Below, piece after piece: positions 1-8,096 of a DNA stretch of 64,000 nucleotides (position 1 is its first letter; every line of letters starts with the position of its first letter). A model generated the notes under the pieces. It was not told where the DNA came from, made no database searches, and saw only the letters and a program-made list of their open reading frames with translations. This DNA comes from JAIVJZ01 sp035645695 (GTDB lineage Bacteria > Acidobacteriota > Blastocatellia > Pyrinomonadales > Pyrinomonadaceae), in the NCBI GenBank assembly GCA_035645695.1, contig DASQMC010000070.1, positions 62,001 through 126,000 of the forward strand, given 5' to 3'. Made by a program: the position numbers and the translations under genes.

Positions 1-28
1 TTCGCTCATTGGTGAGGAATGGTACAAG

Positions 29-51
29 GGTAAACGGTAAATGGTAAATGG
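29..51. repeat. tandem heptamer run, partner arm not in window
   Basis: Three tandem units of the form GGTAAAY (29-35, 36-42, 43-49) followed by GG. They match the GGGTAAR-type units of the palindromes further on, but no inverted partner is visible, so this may be the end of an element that starts left of the window. Confidence 0.5.
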
Positions 52-90
52 CCGGGAGAGTTTTCCCCGCGCGTCGAGACGCGGAAAAGA

Positions 91-124
91 AAGTGGGCTG
101 GGGACGGAAGCCCCCAGCCCACTT
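91..124. terminator. GC-rich hairpin
   Basis: A perfect 13-bp stem (91-103 with 112-124) around a short loop. A second imperfect hairpin, TTTTCC...GGAAAA, lies just before it at 61-88. Neither is followed by a T-run on the plus strand. It may end transcription of ribA (minus strand, stop at 297) or of a gene left of the window. Apart from this and a 20-bp tandem duplication at 273-312, positions 1-296 hold nothing I recognise. Confidence 0.5.
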
Positions 125-296
125 GCGAATGCGCCTGCCGGTTTTTCGCTTTGCATCTCCGGCGCGAAATCCAAACTCGCTTGAGAGGCAAGGTTCCAGA
201 TGTATGAAGGCGCGGAGGGTTGAGCTATAGTGCTTTGAGTTGAGAGCGTCTTCGGGGCGGGCGGCGGCGGCGATGCTTATTTGATCTTGTCCATGC

Positions 297-920
297 TTAT
301 TTGATCTTATCGAGGAGGTGTCCGAGCTTCTCCTTTTTCGTGCGCATGTACTGCATCGCGCTCTCCGCGTGCGGCACTTCAATCGCCACGCGCTCGATGA
401 CCTGCAAACCCGCTTCTTCCATCGCGCGCAGCTTCAGAGGATTGTTCGAGATGATGCGGACGTGACACAGCCCGAGATCGAAAAGTATCTCGGCGCATTG
501 CCGGTATTCGCGCAGGTCTACGGCGAGGCCGAGTTGCTCGTTGGCCTCGACCGTGTCCGCGCCCTCGTCCTGCAAAGCATAGGCGCGAATCTTGTTGATG
601 ATGCCGATGCCGCGCCCCTCCTGCATCTGGTAGACGATTGCGCCGCGTCCCTCGGCCTCGATCATTTGCATCGCGAGATGCAGTTGCGCCCCGCAGTCGC
701 ACTTGAGCGAGCCGAAAACGTCGCCCGTCAAACATTGCGAATGGATGCGCGCCAGCGTCGGCACGTCGCGCGCGATCTCGCCTTTGAAGAGGGCTACGAA
801 CTCCTCGCCCGATTCGCGGGCGCGATAGCCCGCGATCTTGAACTCGCCGTACTCCGTAGGCAGGTTCGCCACCGACATGCGTTCGACGGAGAGCGCGGTC
901 GTCTCCGGCTGGCAATTCAT
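297..920 (-). CDS. ribA: GTP cyclohydrolase II
   Basis: Opens GTP to 2,5-diamino-6-ribosylamino-pyrimidinone phosphate, the first step of riboflavin synthesis. The zinc site shows as CLTGDVFGSLKCDCGAQL (three Cys), followed by the catalytic stretch YQMQEGRGIGI and by SNNPLKLRAM near the C-terminus. There is no N-terminal DHBP synthase domain, so the enzyme is monofunctional; about 207 residues is normal for RibA. ATG at 920 has GGAG six bases upstream. A GTG at 944 with GAGGAG nine bases upstream is an alternative that adds eight residues. The last codons and stop are duplicated in tandem just downstream (273-312). Confidence 0.95.
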   Translation of the reverse strand: MNCQPETTALSVERMSVANLPTEYGEFKIAGYRARESGEEFVALFKGEIARDVPTLARIHSQCLTGDVFGSLKCDCGAQLHLAMQMIEAEGRGAIVYQMQEGRGIGIINKIRAYALQDEGADTVEANEQLGLAVDLREYRQCAEILFDLGLCHVRIISNNPLKLRAMEEAGLQVIERVAIEVPHAESAMQYMRTKKEKLGHLLDKIK

Positions 921-1043
921 GCTGGTCTCCGGTGCTTCTTTCACAACTTCTTACTCCTCGAACGACCGGCAAAATGTTTTTATGGCTTTCGCTGAAATGA
1001 GGTCGCCGGTCGCGGCTCTGGATGAACGATTAATCAGCGCTGA

Positions 1044-1073
1044 ATTATAAGTTCCCGCGCGCATCGGCGACAA
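1044..1073 (-). promoter_or_regulatory. sigma70-type promoter for ribA
   Basis: On the minus strand a -35 TTGTCG (1068-1073) is followed after 18 bp by a perfect -10 TATAAT (1044-1049). Transcription would start near 1037, leaving a leader of about 115 nt. I found no FMN riboswitch consensus in that leader. Confidence 0.6.
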
Positions 1074-1183
1074 GGAGGCGTGGGCGCACGCTCGCCCGAC
1101 GGTTCTGAATCGTTAGAGCGCACATTCGACGTTGATCTTTTTCCTCTCATCCAGCATCCTTTCTCCGTTGCCGTCAGCCGGTT

Positions 1184-2164
1184 ATGAAGCGAGAAGATTT
1201 AGAAATCACTGTTCCGGCCGAGCCGCCCACGTCGCACGAACGCCGCCCCGCGCTCGTCTTCATGCGCGGCGAACAACTGGCCGCGCCGATCCCGCTCGAA
1301 CGCGACGAGGTGACGCTCGGCCGCGCGCTCGAAGCCGACGTGCGCGTTAACGACGCCCGCGCCTCGCGCCTGCACGCGCGCATCCGCACCGAACACGACC
1401 CGGACGCGAATGCCACCCGCTACCGCCTCACCGATCTCGGATCGACGAACGGCACGCTGCTGAACGGCCAGCCCGTCTCGGATGCCCTCCTGCAACACGG
1501 CGACAAACTCAGCATCGGCGATCACCTCATCCGCTTCGACCTGCTCGACGATTTCGACCGCGAGTTTCAACGTCAACTCTACCGCCTGATCGCGCACGAC
1601 GAACTGACCGGACTCCTGACGAGCAAGTCTTTCTTCTCCGAACTGCGGCGTGAGGCGGCGCGCGCCGAGAGCGAGGGACGCCCGTTCTGCGTGCTGATGA
1701 TGGACCTGGATCATTTCAAAAGCGTGAACGATACCTGCGGCCACCTCGTCGGCAGCCAGACGCTCGAAGAGATCGGCGGCCTGATCACGCGCGCCCTGCG
1801 CGCGGGCGACGTGGCCGCGCGCTTCGGCGGCGAGGAGTTCGCCGCGTTCCTTCTGGATGCCGATTGCGCACAGGCCGTCGTCGCCGCCGAACGCGTGCGC
1901 AGCGCGATTGAGGAACACGCCTTCTCGGCCACGCGGCGGGGCGGCGCGCTCGAAGAGAACCGCACGCTCCGCATCACGATCAGCATCGGCGTCGCCGCCT
2001 ACCCGGACGACGCGCGCGACCCCATCGAACTCGTCGAACTGGCCGACACCGCGCTCTACCATGCCAAGCAGTCCGGCCGTAATCGCGTCAGCGCGTTCTG
2101 CCTCGCGGCCGACGCAACGCCCCGCGAACTTCGCCCGCGCCATGCGACCCCTCGAAGCGAGTGA
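1184..2164 (+). CDS. FHA-GGDEF diguanylate cyclase
   Basis: Predicted soluble cyclase making c-di-GMP from two GTP, with a phosphothreonine-binding FHA domain as input. Residues about 25-115 carry the FHA signature (TLGR, then SRLHARI, then DLGSTNGTLLNG). The GGDEF domain fills about 145-310 with the active-site motif GGEEF. Nine residues ahead of it is RAGD, an intact RxxD inhibitory site, so product feedback is expected. The FHA domain suggests control by a Ser/Thr kinase, which is not in this window. Divergent from ribA. A PleD-like cyclase (46096) and a PilZ receptor (56426) occur later in the window. Confidence 0.93.
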   Translation: MKREDLEITVPAEPPTSHERRPALVFMRGEQLAAPIPLERDEVTLGRALEADVRVNDARASRLHARIRTEHDPDANATRYRLTDLGSTNGTLLNGQPVSDALLQHGDKLSIGDHLIRFDLLDDFDREFQRQLYRLIAHDELTGLLTSKSFFSELRREAARAESEGRPFCVLMMDLDHFKSVNDTCGHLVGSQTLEEIGGLITRALRAGDVAARFGGEEFAAFLLDADCAQAVVAAERVRSAIEEHAFSATRRGGALEENRTLRITISIGVAAYPDDARDPIELVELADTALYHAKQSGRNRVSAFCLAADATPRELRPRHATPRSE

Positions 2165-2255
2165 TAAAACTTGTAGTTGCTTACTCAGACCATCTGTTAT
2201 CATGCCGCCATCCCAGCAGTTCCGTAGTTTCCCCGCCCCCTTGTCAGCAATCTCA

Positions 2256-2945
2256 ATGCCTGCGACCCGTTTTGTCGCACGCTTCAACAGGAGCATGAGC
2301 GTGTCGAAGCCAACAGCACTTCTCGCGCCCGCCGTCAATTTCGTCGCTATCCTGATCTGCGCTCTCGTCTGCGCCTCGACGGGCGCGGCGCAGGCACAAC
2401 CGGCGCAACGACCCGGTACGCCGCCCGCCACGGCGTCGCCCGCTCCTTCGCCCGCCGCGTCGCCGTCCATAGCGACGAGCGCAACGGCCGAACACGATCT
2501 CTCGATCACGGCGAACGTCACCGCGCGTGAGTTGTCGTTTGAAGTCGTGCCGACGCCGAAGGTGGAGTTTCCCGGACAGCCGCGCCGCGATACCGTGTGG
2601 GAAGCCGAGCGCACGAACCTCCCCGCGCAGGTGCAACCCGGCGTCACCTATCGAGACATCGGCATCCGCCTCAAGATCACGAGTGTCTTCGCGGACATCG
2701 AACGCATCGTCGCCGAAGCCCTCGGCGAAATCCCCGCTAGCGACGATGCCCCGCCGAAAATAAATTCAAACGAGAACGCCCAACCGCCCGTCGCCGACAC
2801 ACGAACGACGAGTGAGGCGACGCAAACGGTCGAGCCTTCCACGTCGATCCTGTTAGAGCAAACTTCGCCCGCTTCGTCGTCCGCCCGGACGACGCGGCCG
2901 GGTGTACGCCACGGCGGCGCAAGGACGCGACGGGAGAGACAATAA
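2256..2945 (+). CDS. secreted protein of unknown function
   Basis: I do not recognise this family. The N-terminus has a basic stretch, a hydrophobic core (FVAILICALVCAS) and an AQA-type cleavage site, so export by Sec is likely. Then come a Pro/Ala/Ser/Thr-rich linker, a possibly folded segment (LSFEVVPTPKVEFPGQ to IERIVAEALGE), and a low-complexity basic tail. The start is uncertain: in-frame ATGs at 2202, 2256 and 2295 are possible and none has a well-spaced ribosome binding site. The stop is 2 bp before the next start, so it is the first gene of a run of three secreted proteins. Confidence 0.65.
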   Translation: MPATRFVARFNRSMSVSKPTALLAPAVNFVAILICALVCASTGAAQAQPAQRPGTPPATASPAPSPAASPSIATSATAEHDLSITANVTARELSFEVVPTPKVEFPGQPRRDTVWEAERTNLPAQVQPGVTYRDIGIRLKITSVFADIERIVAEALGEIPASDDAPPKINSNENAQPPVADTRTTSEATQTVEPSTSILLEQTSPASSSARTTRPGVRHGGARTRRERQ

Positions 2946-2947
2946 TA

Positions 2948-3388
2948 ATGGTTCGATTTATGCGCCGCGGTTTTGCGGCCGCTCTTATCGTCGTCGCGCT
3001 CCCGTTCATAGTTGCCGCACAACAACAGCCGCAGCCGCAGCCGCAGCAGCGCGACGCGCCGAGTGTGGGAGCGCGCCCCGCGAACGCCCCGGCCGCCGCG
3101 CCCGGCACGCTCTCGAATGTTGATGAAAACTTTGAACTCGACATAGCCGAGCGGCGCATCACCGGGCGCGATTTCTTCGCTTCGACCGCGATTGAGGCGG
3201 GAGAGGGGAGTGCGCGCGGGCTGTCTCTGCGAATCGGCGTCGCCGTCGGCGCGAGCGAGATCGACGTGTTGTTGCGAAACGTGCGCGGACGCGTGCGCTT
3301 TCGCGGGTCGCTCGAAGTTTTGCAGCGCGTGCTCGACGCGCGTCGCCCCGCATCGGCATCGCCGGCGGCGCAAATTGATGTTCCCTGA
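2948..3388 (+). CDS. secreted protein of unknown function
   Basis: 146 residues. The signal peptide (MRRGFAAALIVVALPFIVAA) is followed by a Gln/Pro-rich linker. A mature domain of about 90 residues ends in RIGVAVGASEIDVLLRNVRG and VRFRGSLEVLQRVLDARRP. Alternating hydrophobic residues suggest beta strands. The start follows the previous stop by 2 bp, so translation is probably coupled. The motif style (xVLLxNVRGRV) loosely resembles the next protein (ARVSLDARLANLLQL), hinting at a shared family, but I cannot prove this by eye. Confidence 0.65.
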   Translation: MVRFMRRGFAAALIVVALPFIVAAQQQPQPQPQQRDAPSVGARPANAPAAAPGTLSNVDENFELDIAERRITGRDFFASTAIEAGEGSARGLSLRIGVAVGASEIDVLLRNVRGRVRFRGSLEVLQRVLDARRPASASPAAQIDVP

Positions 3389-3499
3389 AGTTTTTTTACT
3401 CTCCCAAACATTGTAGTGAGATGGACGGAGTCTTATCCCGACCTTTCGCCTGAAAGCCGACGTTCGTATTCATCAAACTTTTTCTGAGGAGAATCGCCA

Positions 3500-4231
3500 A
3501 TGAACAAGCTCTCGACTCTCGGAGTCGCGTTGACAATCGCCTGCGCCGCCTGCGTCGCTCACGCACAGACGCCGACGACGCCCGCCGACACCAACACGAC
3601 GACGACATCACGCGGCAACGACAACACCTCGATCTTCGCCCGCACCGCCGCGCAACAACCGCAGCAGCGCACGACGCCCCCGCCCGTCTCGGCCGTGCGC
3701 CCGCTCTCGCAGGAAGACCAGCAACGGCAACAGGCGGCGAGCGAGCGTCGTCGCCAGTCGGCCTCGACCGGCGACCCGGACGTGTTGCTCGACGTGCCCA
3801 ACCTCTCGGTCGAAGAGATCACGCTGGAAGTGGAAAATTTGCGTGCCCGCGTCTCGCTCGATGCGCGTCTCGCCAATCTCTTGCAGTTGACCGCAGGGGC
3901 GGACGCCGGGATTGATAAAGTCAAACTCACGATCAAGGGCGTCCGTGCCGAGTTGCTCTTGAAGGTGCGGCTCGACAACGTGGCCGCCATCATCGACCGC
4001 ACGCTCACGACCATCGACCGCAATCCGCAAATTCTCGAACGCCTCCTGCAGAGCGTGGACAAGACGGTCGGCACGGTGGGCGGCGTCGCGGGCACCGCGC
4101 TGCAACCGGGCGGCGTCGTCGATCGCACGGTCGGCACGGTCGGGCAAACTCTCAATAACGTCACGCAGCCGGGCGGCCTGCTCAGTTCGACGGTCAACAC
4201 GCTCGGCCAGACGTTGCAGCGCACGGGTTGA
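3500..4231 (+). CDS. secreted repeat protein, reading frame broken near its end
   Basis: Signal peptide MNKLSTLGVALTIACAACVAHAQ, then a Thr/Gln/Pro-rich linker, then a domain with NLSVEEITLEVENLRARVSL and VRAELLLKVRLDNVAAIIDR. From about residue 185 come short repeats of the form VDKTVGTVGG / VDRTVGTVGQ / VNTLGQTLQRT. A good site GAGGAG lies ten bases before ATG. The frame stops at TGA 4229-4231 in the middle of the repeat pattern, and the same pattern continues in another frame up to 4469 (next entry). Either a real frameshift or an error of one G in the GGG at 4225-4227 ends the protein early. Function unknown. Confidence 0.75.
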   Translation: MNKLSTLGVALTIACAACVAHAQTPTTPADTNTTTTSRGNDNTSIFARTAAQQPQQRTTPPPVSAVRPLSQEDQQRQQAASERRRQSASTGDPDVLLDVPNLSVEEITLEVENLRARVSLDARLANLLQLTAGADAGIDKVKLTIKGVRAELLLKVRLDNVAAIIDRTLTTIDRNPQILERLLQSVDKTVGTVGGVAGTALQPGGVVDRTVGTVGQTLNNVTQPGGLLSSTVNTLGQTLQRTG

Positions 4232-4469
4232 CCGTTCGGGAAATATTCTCGAACGCACGCTCGACGCGGCGGGCACGGTCGTCAACCAGCGCACGGTCGG
4301 GAACGTCTCAAGCCTCTCGACGCTCACCGAGACGACCGGCGCGGGCGGGCAAATCCTGCGTCAGGTGCGCGACACTTCCGGCGCGGTCATCGAACTTACG
4401 CTCGACGCCGCCGGCCGCGTCACCAATTCACGCGTCATCAGTCAGGCGACGCGAACGGATCGCCAGTAA
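4227..4469 (+). pseudogene. frame-shifted C-terminal part of the preceding secreted protein
   Basis: Reading from 4227 gives VDRSGNILERTLDAAGTVV, then RQVRDTSGAVIELTLDAAG and finally TRTDRQ-stop. This continues the VDRTVG/TLDAAG repeat style of the upstream frame without a gap. Removing one G from 4225-4227 would join both parts into about 322 residues. The joined gene would end 14 bp before a strong terminator, whereas the present stop leaves 240 bp of untranslated message. Confidence 0.7.
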
Positions 4470-4483
4470 AACGTCAAAAATAG

Positions 4484-4535
4484 AACGGGCAGGGCGGCGC
4501 GCGGTTGAAAATAACCGCGCGCCGCCCTGCCCGTT
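4484..4535 (+). terminator. strong intrinsic terminator
   Basis: A perfect 23-bp stem (4484-4506 with 4513-4535) around a 6-nt loop, followed by AATTAGTTTT. It lies just after the end of the reconstructed secreted repeat protein and separates that group from the pilus operon. Confidence 0.85.
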
Positions 4536-4711
4536 AATTAGTTTTGCAACCTGAGGGCGGCGGACGCGTGTAATTCGTGCGGCGGCGTTGGCCTCCGGCG
4601 TGACGTTGCACGACGCGCGCGCGCCGCGTTATGCTTCCCGTAAATAATTTCGAGTGAAGACGCCCGACTATCACTTGATAATTTCGCTTGTATTAAGAGA
4701 CGTTAAAAGTA

Positions 4712-5368
4712 GTGATCGAAAATCTCAACCTCGCTTCCGACCCCTTTCGCAATCGCACGCTGCCGTGGACGGTGGCGGTCGTCGTCGCCTGCGTCTCGGT
4801 GGCGACCTTAATCTTTACCGTCGCCGGGTTCAGGCAGACGCGCGACCGCGCGGCCGTCGTCGAACGAGACGTGCGCGGGCTTCGCACCGAGGAGGCTTCG
4901 CTGCGCGCGAAGGCCACGGCCGTCACACAATCGCTCACGCCCGAGCAACGCCGCACGCTCGAAGCCGCGCACGGCATCATCGACCGCCGCAACTTCTCCT
5001 GGTCGCGCCTGTTCGCAGACCTCGAAGCCGCTCTGCCGCAGGGCGTGCGCGTGTCGCGCATCGGCGTGCGCGACGTGGCGCACAGCGGCGGCGCGGAGTT
5101 GGAACTGGCCGTCGTCGCGCGCAACACCACGGACATCACGGGCATGCTCGGCACGATGGCGCAAGGCCGCGTCTTCTCGGCCGACCTGCTCACGGAAAAC
5201 AAGAGCGACAAGGGCATCGAATCGACGCTGCGTGTTCGTTACACGCCGGGCGCGCGTCCCGCCCCGGCGGAGACGAACGCCGTCGAGAGCGCATCGCGCG
5301 CCGGTAGCGACGCGGGCGGCGCTTCGCTCGTCGCGCCCGGAAATACGGCGCAGGGAGCGGCGCAATGA
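4712..5368 (+). CDS. pilN: PilN-type pilus assembly protein
   Basis: Inner-membrane alignment protein of type IV pili; it would pair with PilO and link to the cytoplasmic PilM. The N-terminus begins with the PilM-binding signature of the family (INLxxDPFRNR form: ENLNLASDPFRNR). One membrane helix follows (about residues 17-40), then a coiled coil and a ferredoxin-like periplasmic domain, and a low-complexity Ala/Gly tail. The GTG start at 4712 is chosen because it places that motif at the N-terminus. The stop overlaps the start of pilO (ATGA). A pilM gene is not next to it, which is unusual. Confidence 0.85.
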   Translation: MIENLNLASDPFRNRTLPWTVAVVVACVSVATLIFTVAGFRQTRDRAAVVERDVRGLRTEEASLRAKATAVTQSLTPEQRRTLEAAHGIIDRRNFSWSRLFADLEAALPQGVRVSRIGVRDVAHSGGAELELAVVARNTTDITGMLGTMAQGRVFSADLLTENKSDKGIESTLRVRYTPGARPAPAETNAVESASRAGSDAGGASLVAPGNTAQGAAQ

Positions 5369-6159
5369 AAGACCAACCAACAACGCCCGCCGGGACGGCC
5401 GGACGCAAGCGCCGTAGCGTCGTGCCCGCGCAACTGCGCGCTCGCTTCGCGCCGTCGCATAGTGGCGGCGCGCAACCAACCCGAACGATTCGCGTCCCGG
5501 AGATCATAGCCATCGCGACCGCCGCGCTGCTGTTCGCGCTCGCCGCCGGCGCGTACTTCTTTCTGCTCGTGCCGGAACGCGAGCGTCTCGTGGAATTGGA
5601 AAAGGAGCGCGCTCAGTTGCAGGCGAAGTTGCGCGCGTCGAGCGAGGGCGTCGAGCGCAACGAGAGCACGGAGGCGAGCGTCGGCAAGATCGTCACGAGC
5701 CTGAGCGACTTTGAGACGACCGCGCTTGCATCGCGCGATCCGCAAACCACCACGGCCGTTATCAGCGAGTTGAACGAGAAGACGCGGCGGCACAACCTGG
5801 CGCGCGCGCAGTTCTCCTTCAGTCACCTCGACGAGGCCGCTCTCGGTCAGACGGCCGCCCAGCAGACGGCCGCGCGTGCGGCCAGTGCCTCGAAGCGCGA
5901 AAGCGTCTTCCCGGCCATCGACATCAGCCTGACCATCGAAGGGCCGTACGCCAACCTGCGCCGCTTCATCCGCGACATAGAGCAGAGCCGCCGCTTCATC
6001 GTCATCAACGGTATTCAACTCGAAGGCGTATCCGAGACGGGCGACCGTGCGCGCGCCGCGCTCGTCAGCCTGCGTCTCGACATGTCCGTGCACTTCCGGC
6101 GCAGCGGCGCGATGCTCTCCGGCGGCGCAACCGCCGCGCCCGCCTCGACATCTCAATGA
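5365..6159 (+). CDS. pilO: PilO-type pilus assembly protein
   Basis: Predicted partner of PilN in the inner-membrane alignment complex. A basic cytoplasmic tail of about 45 residues precedes one membrane helix (IIAIATAALLFALAAGAYFFLL). A coiled coil (ERERLVELEKERAQLQAKL) follows, then a periplasmic domain with the PilO-like segment ANLRRFIRDIEQSRRFIVIN near the C-terminus. 264 residues is somewhat longer than typical PilO. Overlaps pilN by 4 bp. Confidence 0.85.
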   Translation: MKDQPTTPAGTAGRKRRSVVPAQLRARFAPSHSGGAQPTRTIRVPEIIAIATAALLFALAAGAYFFLLVPERERLVELEKERAQLQAKLRASSEGVERNESTEASVGKIVTSLSDFETTALASRDPQTTTAVISELNEKTRRHNLARAQFSFSHLDEAALGQTAAQQTAARAASASKRESVFPAIDISLTIEGPYANLRRFIRDIEQSRRFIVINGIQLEGVSETGDRARAALVSLRLDMSVHFRRSGAMLSGGATAAPASTSQ

Positions 6160-6192
6160 CGGTCGCGGCTGAAAGTCTAACGGCATTTTTTT

Positions 6193-7158
6193 ATGGTACT
6201 CCTTGAAGGCAAAACTCCTGCGGAACGCAATAAGCTCATCGCGGCCATCGCGTTCGGCGCGCTCGCGCTCCTGCTCGTCGGCCGCATGTTCTTCGGCGGA
6301 GAAGACACGCCCCGCCGCCCGCCGTCGAACAACAACAAAGCCTCGAAAGCCTCCAACGCTAACGGCGGCGCGACGGCGGGCGGCCTCAACGGAACCGCGC
6401 AGGAGGCCGAAGACCCCACGCTGCAAATCCCGCGCGAAGTCGTCTACACGCCCGTCAGTTACAACGTGCCCGATGCCGGGCGCAACATCTTCTCTTTCTA
6501 CGTCGCCCCGGCCGCGCCGCAGCCGAAACCGCCTGTCATAGTTGAAGCGCCGACGCCGACGCCCATTCCGCCCGCGCCTTTGACGCTGAGCGGCATCTCA
6601 CCCGCGAGCGTCATGGCGCGCACGGGCGAGTTCACCCTGCAAATCTCCGGCGACAAGTTCACGCCGGAGGCGCGCGTCTACGTTGACGGGCAGGAACTCC
6701 CGACCAAGTTCACGAGCGCGCAGCAACTCTCGACCACCGTGCCGGGCGCGCTCATCACTTCGGCCGGCGCGCGCCAGATCGTCGTCCGCACGCCCGACAA
6801 TTCGCTCTATTCCGACCCGGCCTCGCTCAACGTCTCCGCCCCGCCGACGCCGCAGTTCACCTACGTCGGCTTACTCGGCGGCTCGCGCTACAACGACAAG
6901 GCGATTTTGAAGAATCAGGGCAACGAACTCATCACCGTTCAGCGCGGCGACCTCGTCGCAGGCCGCTTCAAAGTGACGAGCATCTCCACGCGCGCCGTCG
7001 AGTTCACGGACGCGCAGTTGCAGATCAAACACACGCTGCCTTTCATCGAAAACAAGGGAGCGGGCGGGAGCAACCCGAGCGCGCCTTCAACCCGTTTACA
7101 ACCACCGCCCAAACCCCCCGACGCCGACGGCGACGATGACGATGAGCCGGAAGACTAA
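6193..7158 (+). CDS. PilP/GspC-like protein with IPT/TIG domain
   Basis: 321 residues: a short cytoplasmic stretch, a membrane helix (LIAAIAFGALALLLVGRMFF), a Pro-rich linker, then an immunoglobulin-like IPT/TIG domain at about 130-215 (LTLSGISPASVMARTGEFTL to VVRTPDNSLYSDPASLNV). The last part (FTYVGLLGGSRYNDKAILKN and ITVQRGDLVAGRFKVTSIS) resembles the beta domain of PilP and GspC, which contacts the secretin. Its place directly after pilO supports a PilP-like role. The inserted IPT/TIG domain is not usual for PilP. It ends in an Asp/Glu tail that overlaps the next gene by 23 bp. Confidence 0.75.
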   Translation: MVLLEGKTPAERNKLIAAIAFGALALLLVGRMFFGGEDTPRRPPSNNNKASKASNANGGATAGGLNGTAQEAEDPTLQIPREVVYTPVSYNVPDAGRNIFSFYVAPAAPQPKPPVIVEAPTPTPIPPAPLTLSGISPASVMARTGEFTLQISGDKFTPEARVYVDGQELPTKFTSAQQLSTTVPGALITSAGARQIVVRTPDNSLYSDPASLNVSAPPTPQFTYVGLLGGSRYNDKAILKNQGNELITVQRGDLVAGRFKVTSISTRAVEFTDAQLQIKHTLPFIENKGAGGSNPSAPSTRLQPPPKPPDADGDDDDEPED

Positions 7159-7837
7159 CGACAGGCACAACTCCCCATCCCCGGCGCGGCCGACCGTCTG
7201 CGGCGAACGCGCGGGCGAACGCGGTTACACGCTCGTCGCCCTGCTCGCCGTGATGTCGATTCTCGCGCTCGCTCTCACGTCCGCCGCGCCTCGACTGCGC
7301 CAGCAATCGGTGCGCAACCTCGAACGCGAAGCCATCGCGCGCGGCGAGGAAGTGGCCGAAGCCATCGCCCTCTACCAGTTCGCGAAGGGCGCTCCGCCCA
7401 AGAGCATGGACGATCTGCTGGAAGGCGTCGAGCCGTTTCCCGGCGCGTTCAAGAAAATTCAGATTCTGCGCCGGGCGGCGGCGCGCGACCCGCTCAACAA
7501 CGACGGCGAGTGGCGACTCATCCGCCCCGACGACCGCACCTTCCTCGATTTCAAACAGAGCGTGTTGAAATACAACGGCGGCATCCCGCCGGCCACAAGC
7601 GCGCGCTATAAAGCCTTCGAGCAGTTGGGCGCGGCGCGCGGCGGCGCCATCATCGGCCTCGACGATAAGAAGGACGAGCTGAACGATGATGATGCGCGCT
7701 GCGATCTGGATACTTCGCCGAACGAGACCGCCACACCCTTCATCGGCGTCGCGAGCCGCAGCCGCTGCCCCTCCGTGATCACTTACTACGGCATCGCGCG
7801 GCACGACCGCTGGGTCTTCACTCCGGTATATCGCTGA
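7136..7837 (+). CDS. pseudopilin-like protein
   Basis: 233 residues with a prepilin-type N-terminus: a 20-odd-residue basic leader ending in GERG, then YTLVALLAVMSILALALTSA and a polar head domain. The segment EEVAEAIALYQFAKGAPPKSMDDLL resembles GspG-type pseudopilins. Position +5 after the cleavage glycine is Ala rather than the nearly invariant Glu. Start may be ATG 7136 or 7142, both inside the previous gene. It probably acts with the PilNOP-like proteins, though a GspG-like role cannot be excluded. A terminator follows. Confidence 0.75.
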   Translation: MTMSRKTNDRHNSPSPARPTVCGERAGERGYTLVALLAVMSILALALTSAAPRLRQQSVRNLEREAIARGEEVAEAIALYQFAKGAPPKSMDDLLEGVEPFPGAFKKIQILRRAAARDPLNNDGEWRLIRPDDRTFLDFKQSVLKYNGGIPPATSARYKAFEQLGAARGGAIIGLDDKKDELNDDDARCDLDTSPNETATPFIGVASRSRCPSVITYYGIARHDRWVFTPVYR

Positions 7838-7854
7838 TCACAATTTCAACTAAG

Positions 7855-7890
7855 AAGAGTGCGCGCCGATGATCGTCGGCGCGCACTCTT
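7855..7890 (+). terminator. terminator of the pilus operon
   Basis: A perfect 15-bp stem (7855-7869 with 7876-7890) with a 6-nt loop, 17 bp after the pseudopilin stop. The run after it (TCGTAGTT) is only weakly T-rich. Confidence 0.75.
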
Positions 7891-7966
7891 TCGTAGTTAC
7901 ATGTCCTCACTCGCACATGATCACGCAGCGCGAGGGAAAATAAAGTAACGATTAAGAATTAAGTTA

Positions 7967-7995
7967 TTGACAACTGATCGCTTTATGTTTATAAG
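7967..7995 (+). promoter_or_regulatory. near-consensus sigma70 promoter
   Basis: TTGACA (7967-7972), 17-bp spacer, TATAAG (7990-7995). Transcription should begin near 8002. A 10-bp palindrome CAACATGTTG sits on the start region (7998-8007). A hairpin CCACAAGAT/ATCTTGTGG (8026-8034 with 8050-8058) lies in the roughly 95-nt leader of the SKGG protein. Confidence 0.75.
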
Positions 7996-8096
7996 TCCAA
8001 CATGTTGTGCGCTGTTTAGACTAGGCCACAAGATGAAAATTGACACAGTATCTTGTGGTTACAAACAACCAAGAGAAAAAGGAGCAACGAAGACTT

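Noticed and set aside
945..1183. FMN riboswitch before ribA
   Set aside because: No RFN-element consensus on the minus strand; only a promoter is visible.
1199..2647. 482-residue open frame on the minus strand
   Set aside because: It is antisense to the FHA-GGDEF gene and to a secreted protein, has the biased composition of a GC-rich shadow frame, and shows no domain.
5239..6426. 395-residue open frame on the minus strand
   Set aside because: Antisense to pilN, pilO and the PilP-like gene; Arg/Ala-rich with no motif.
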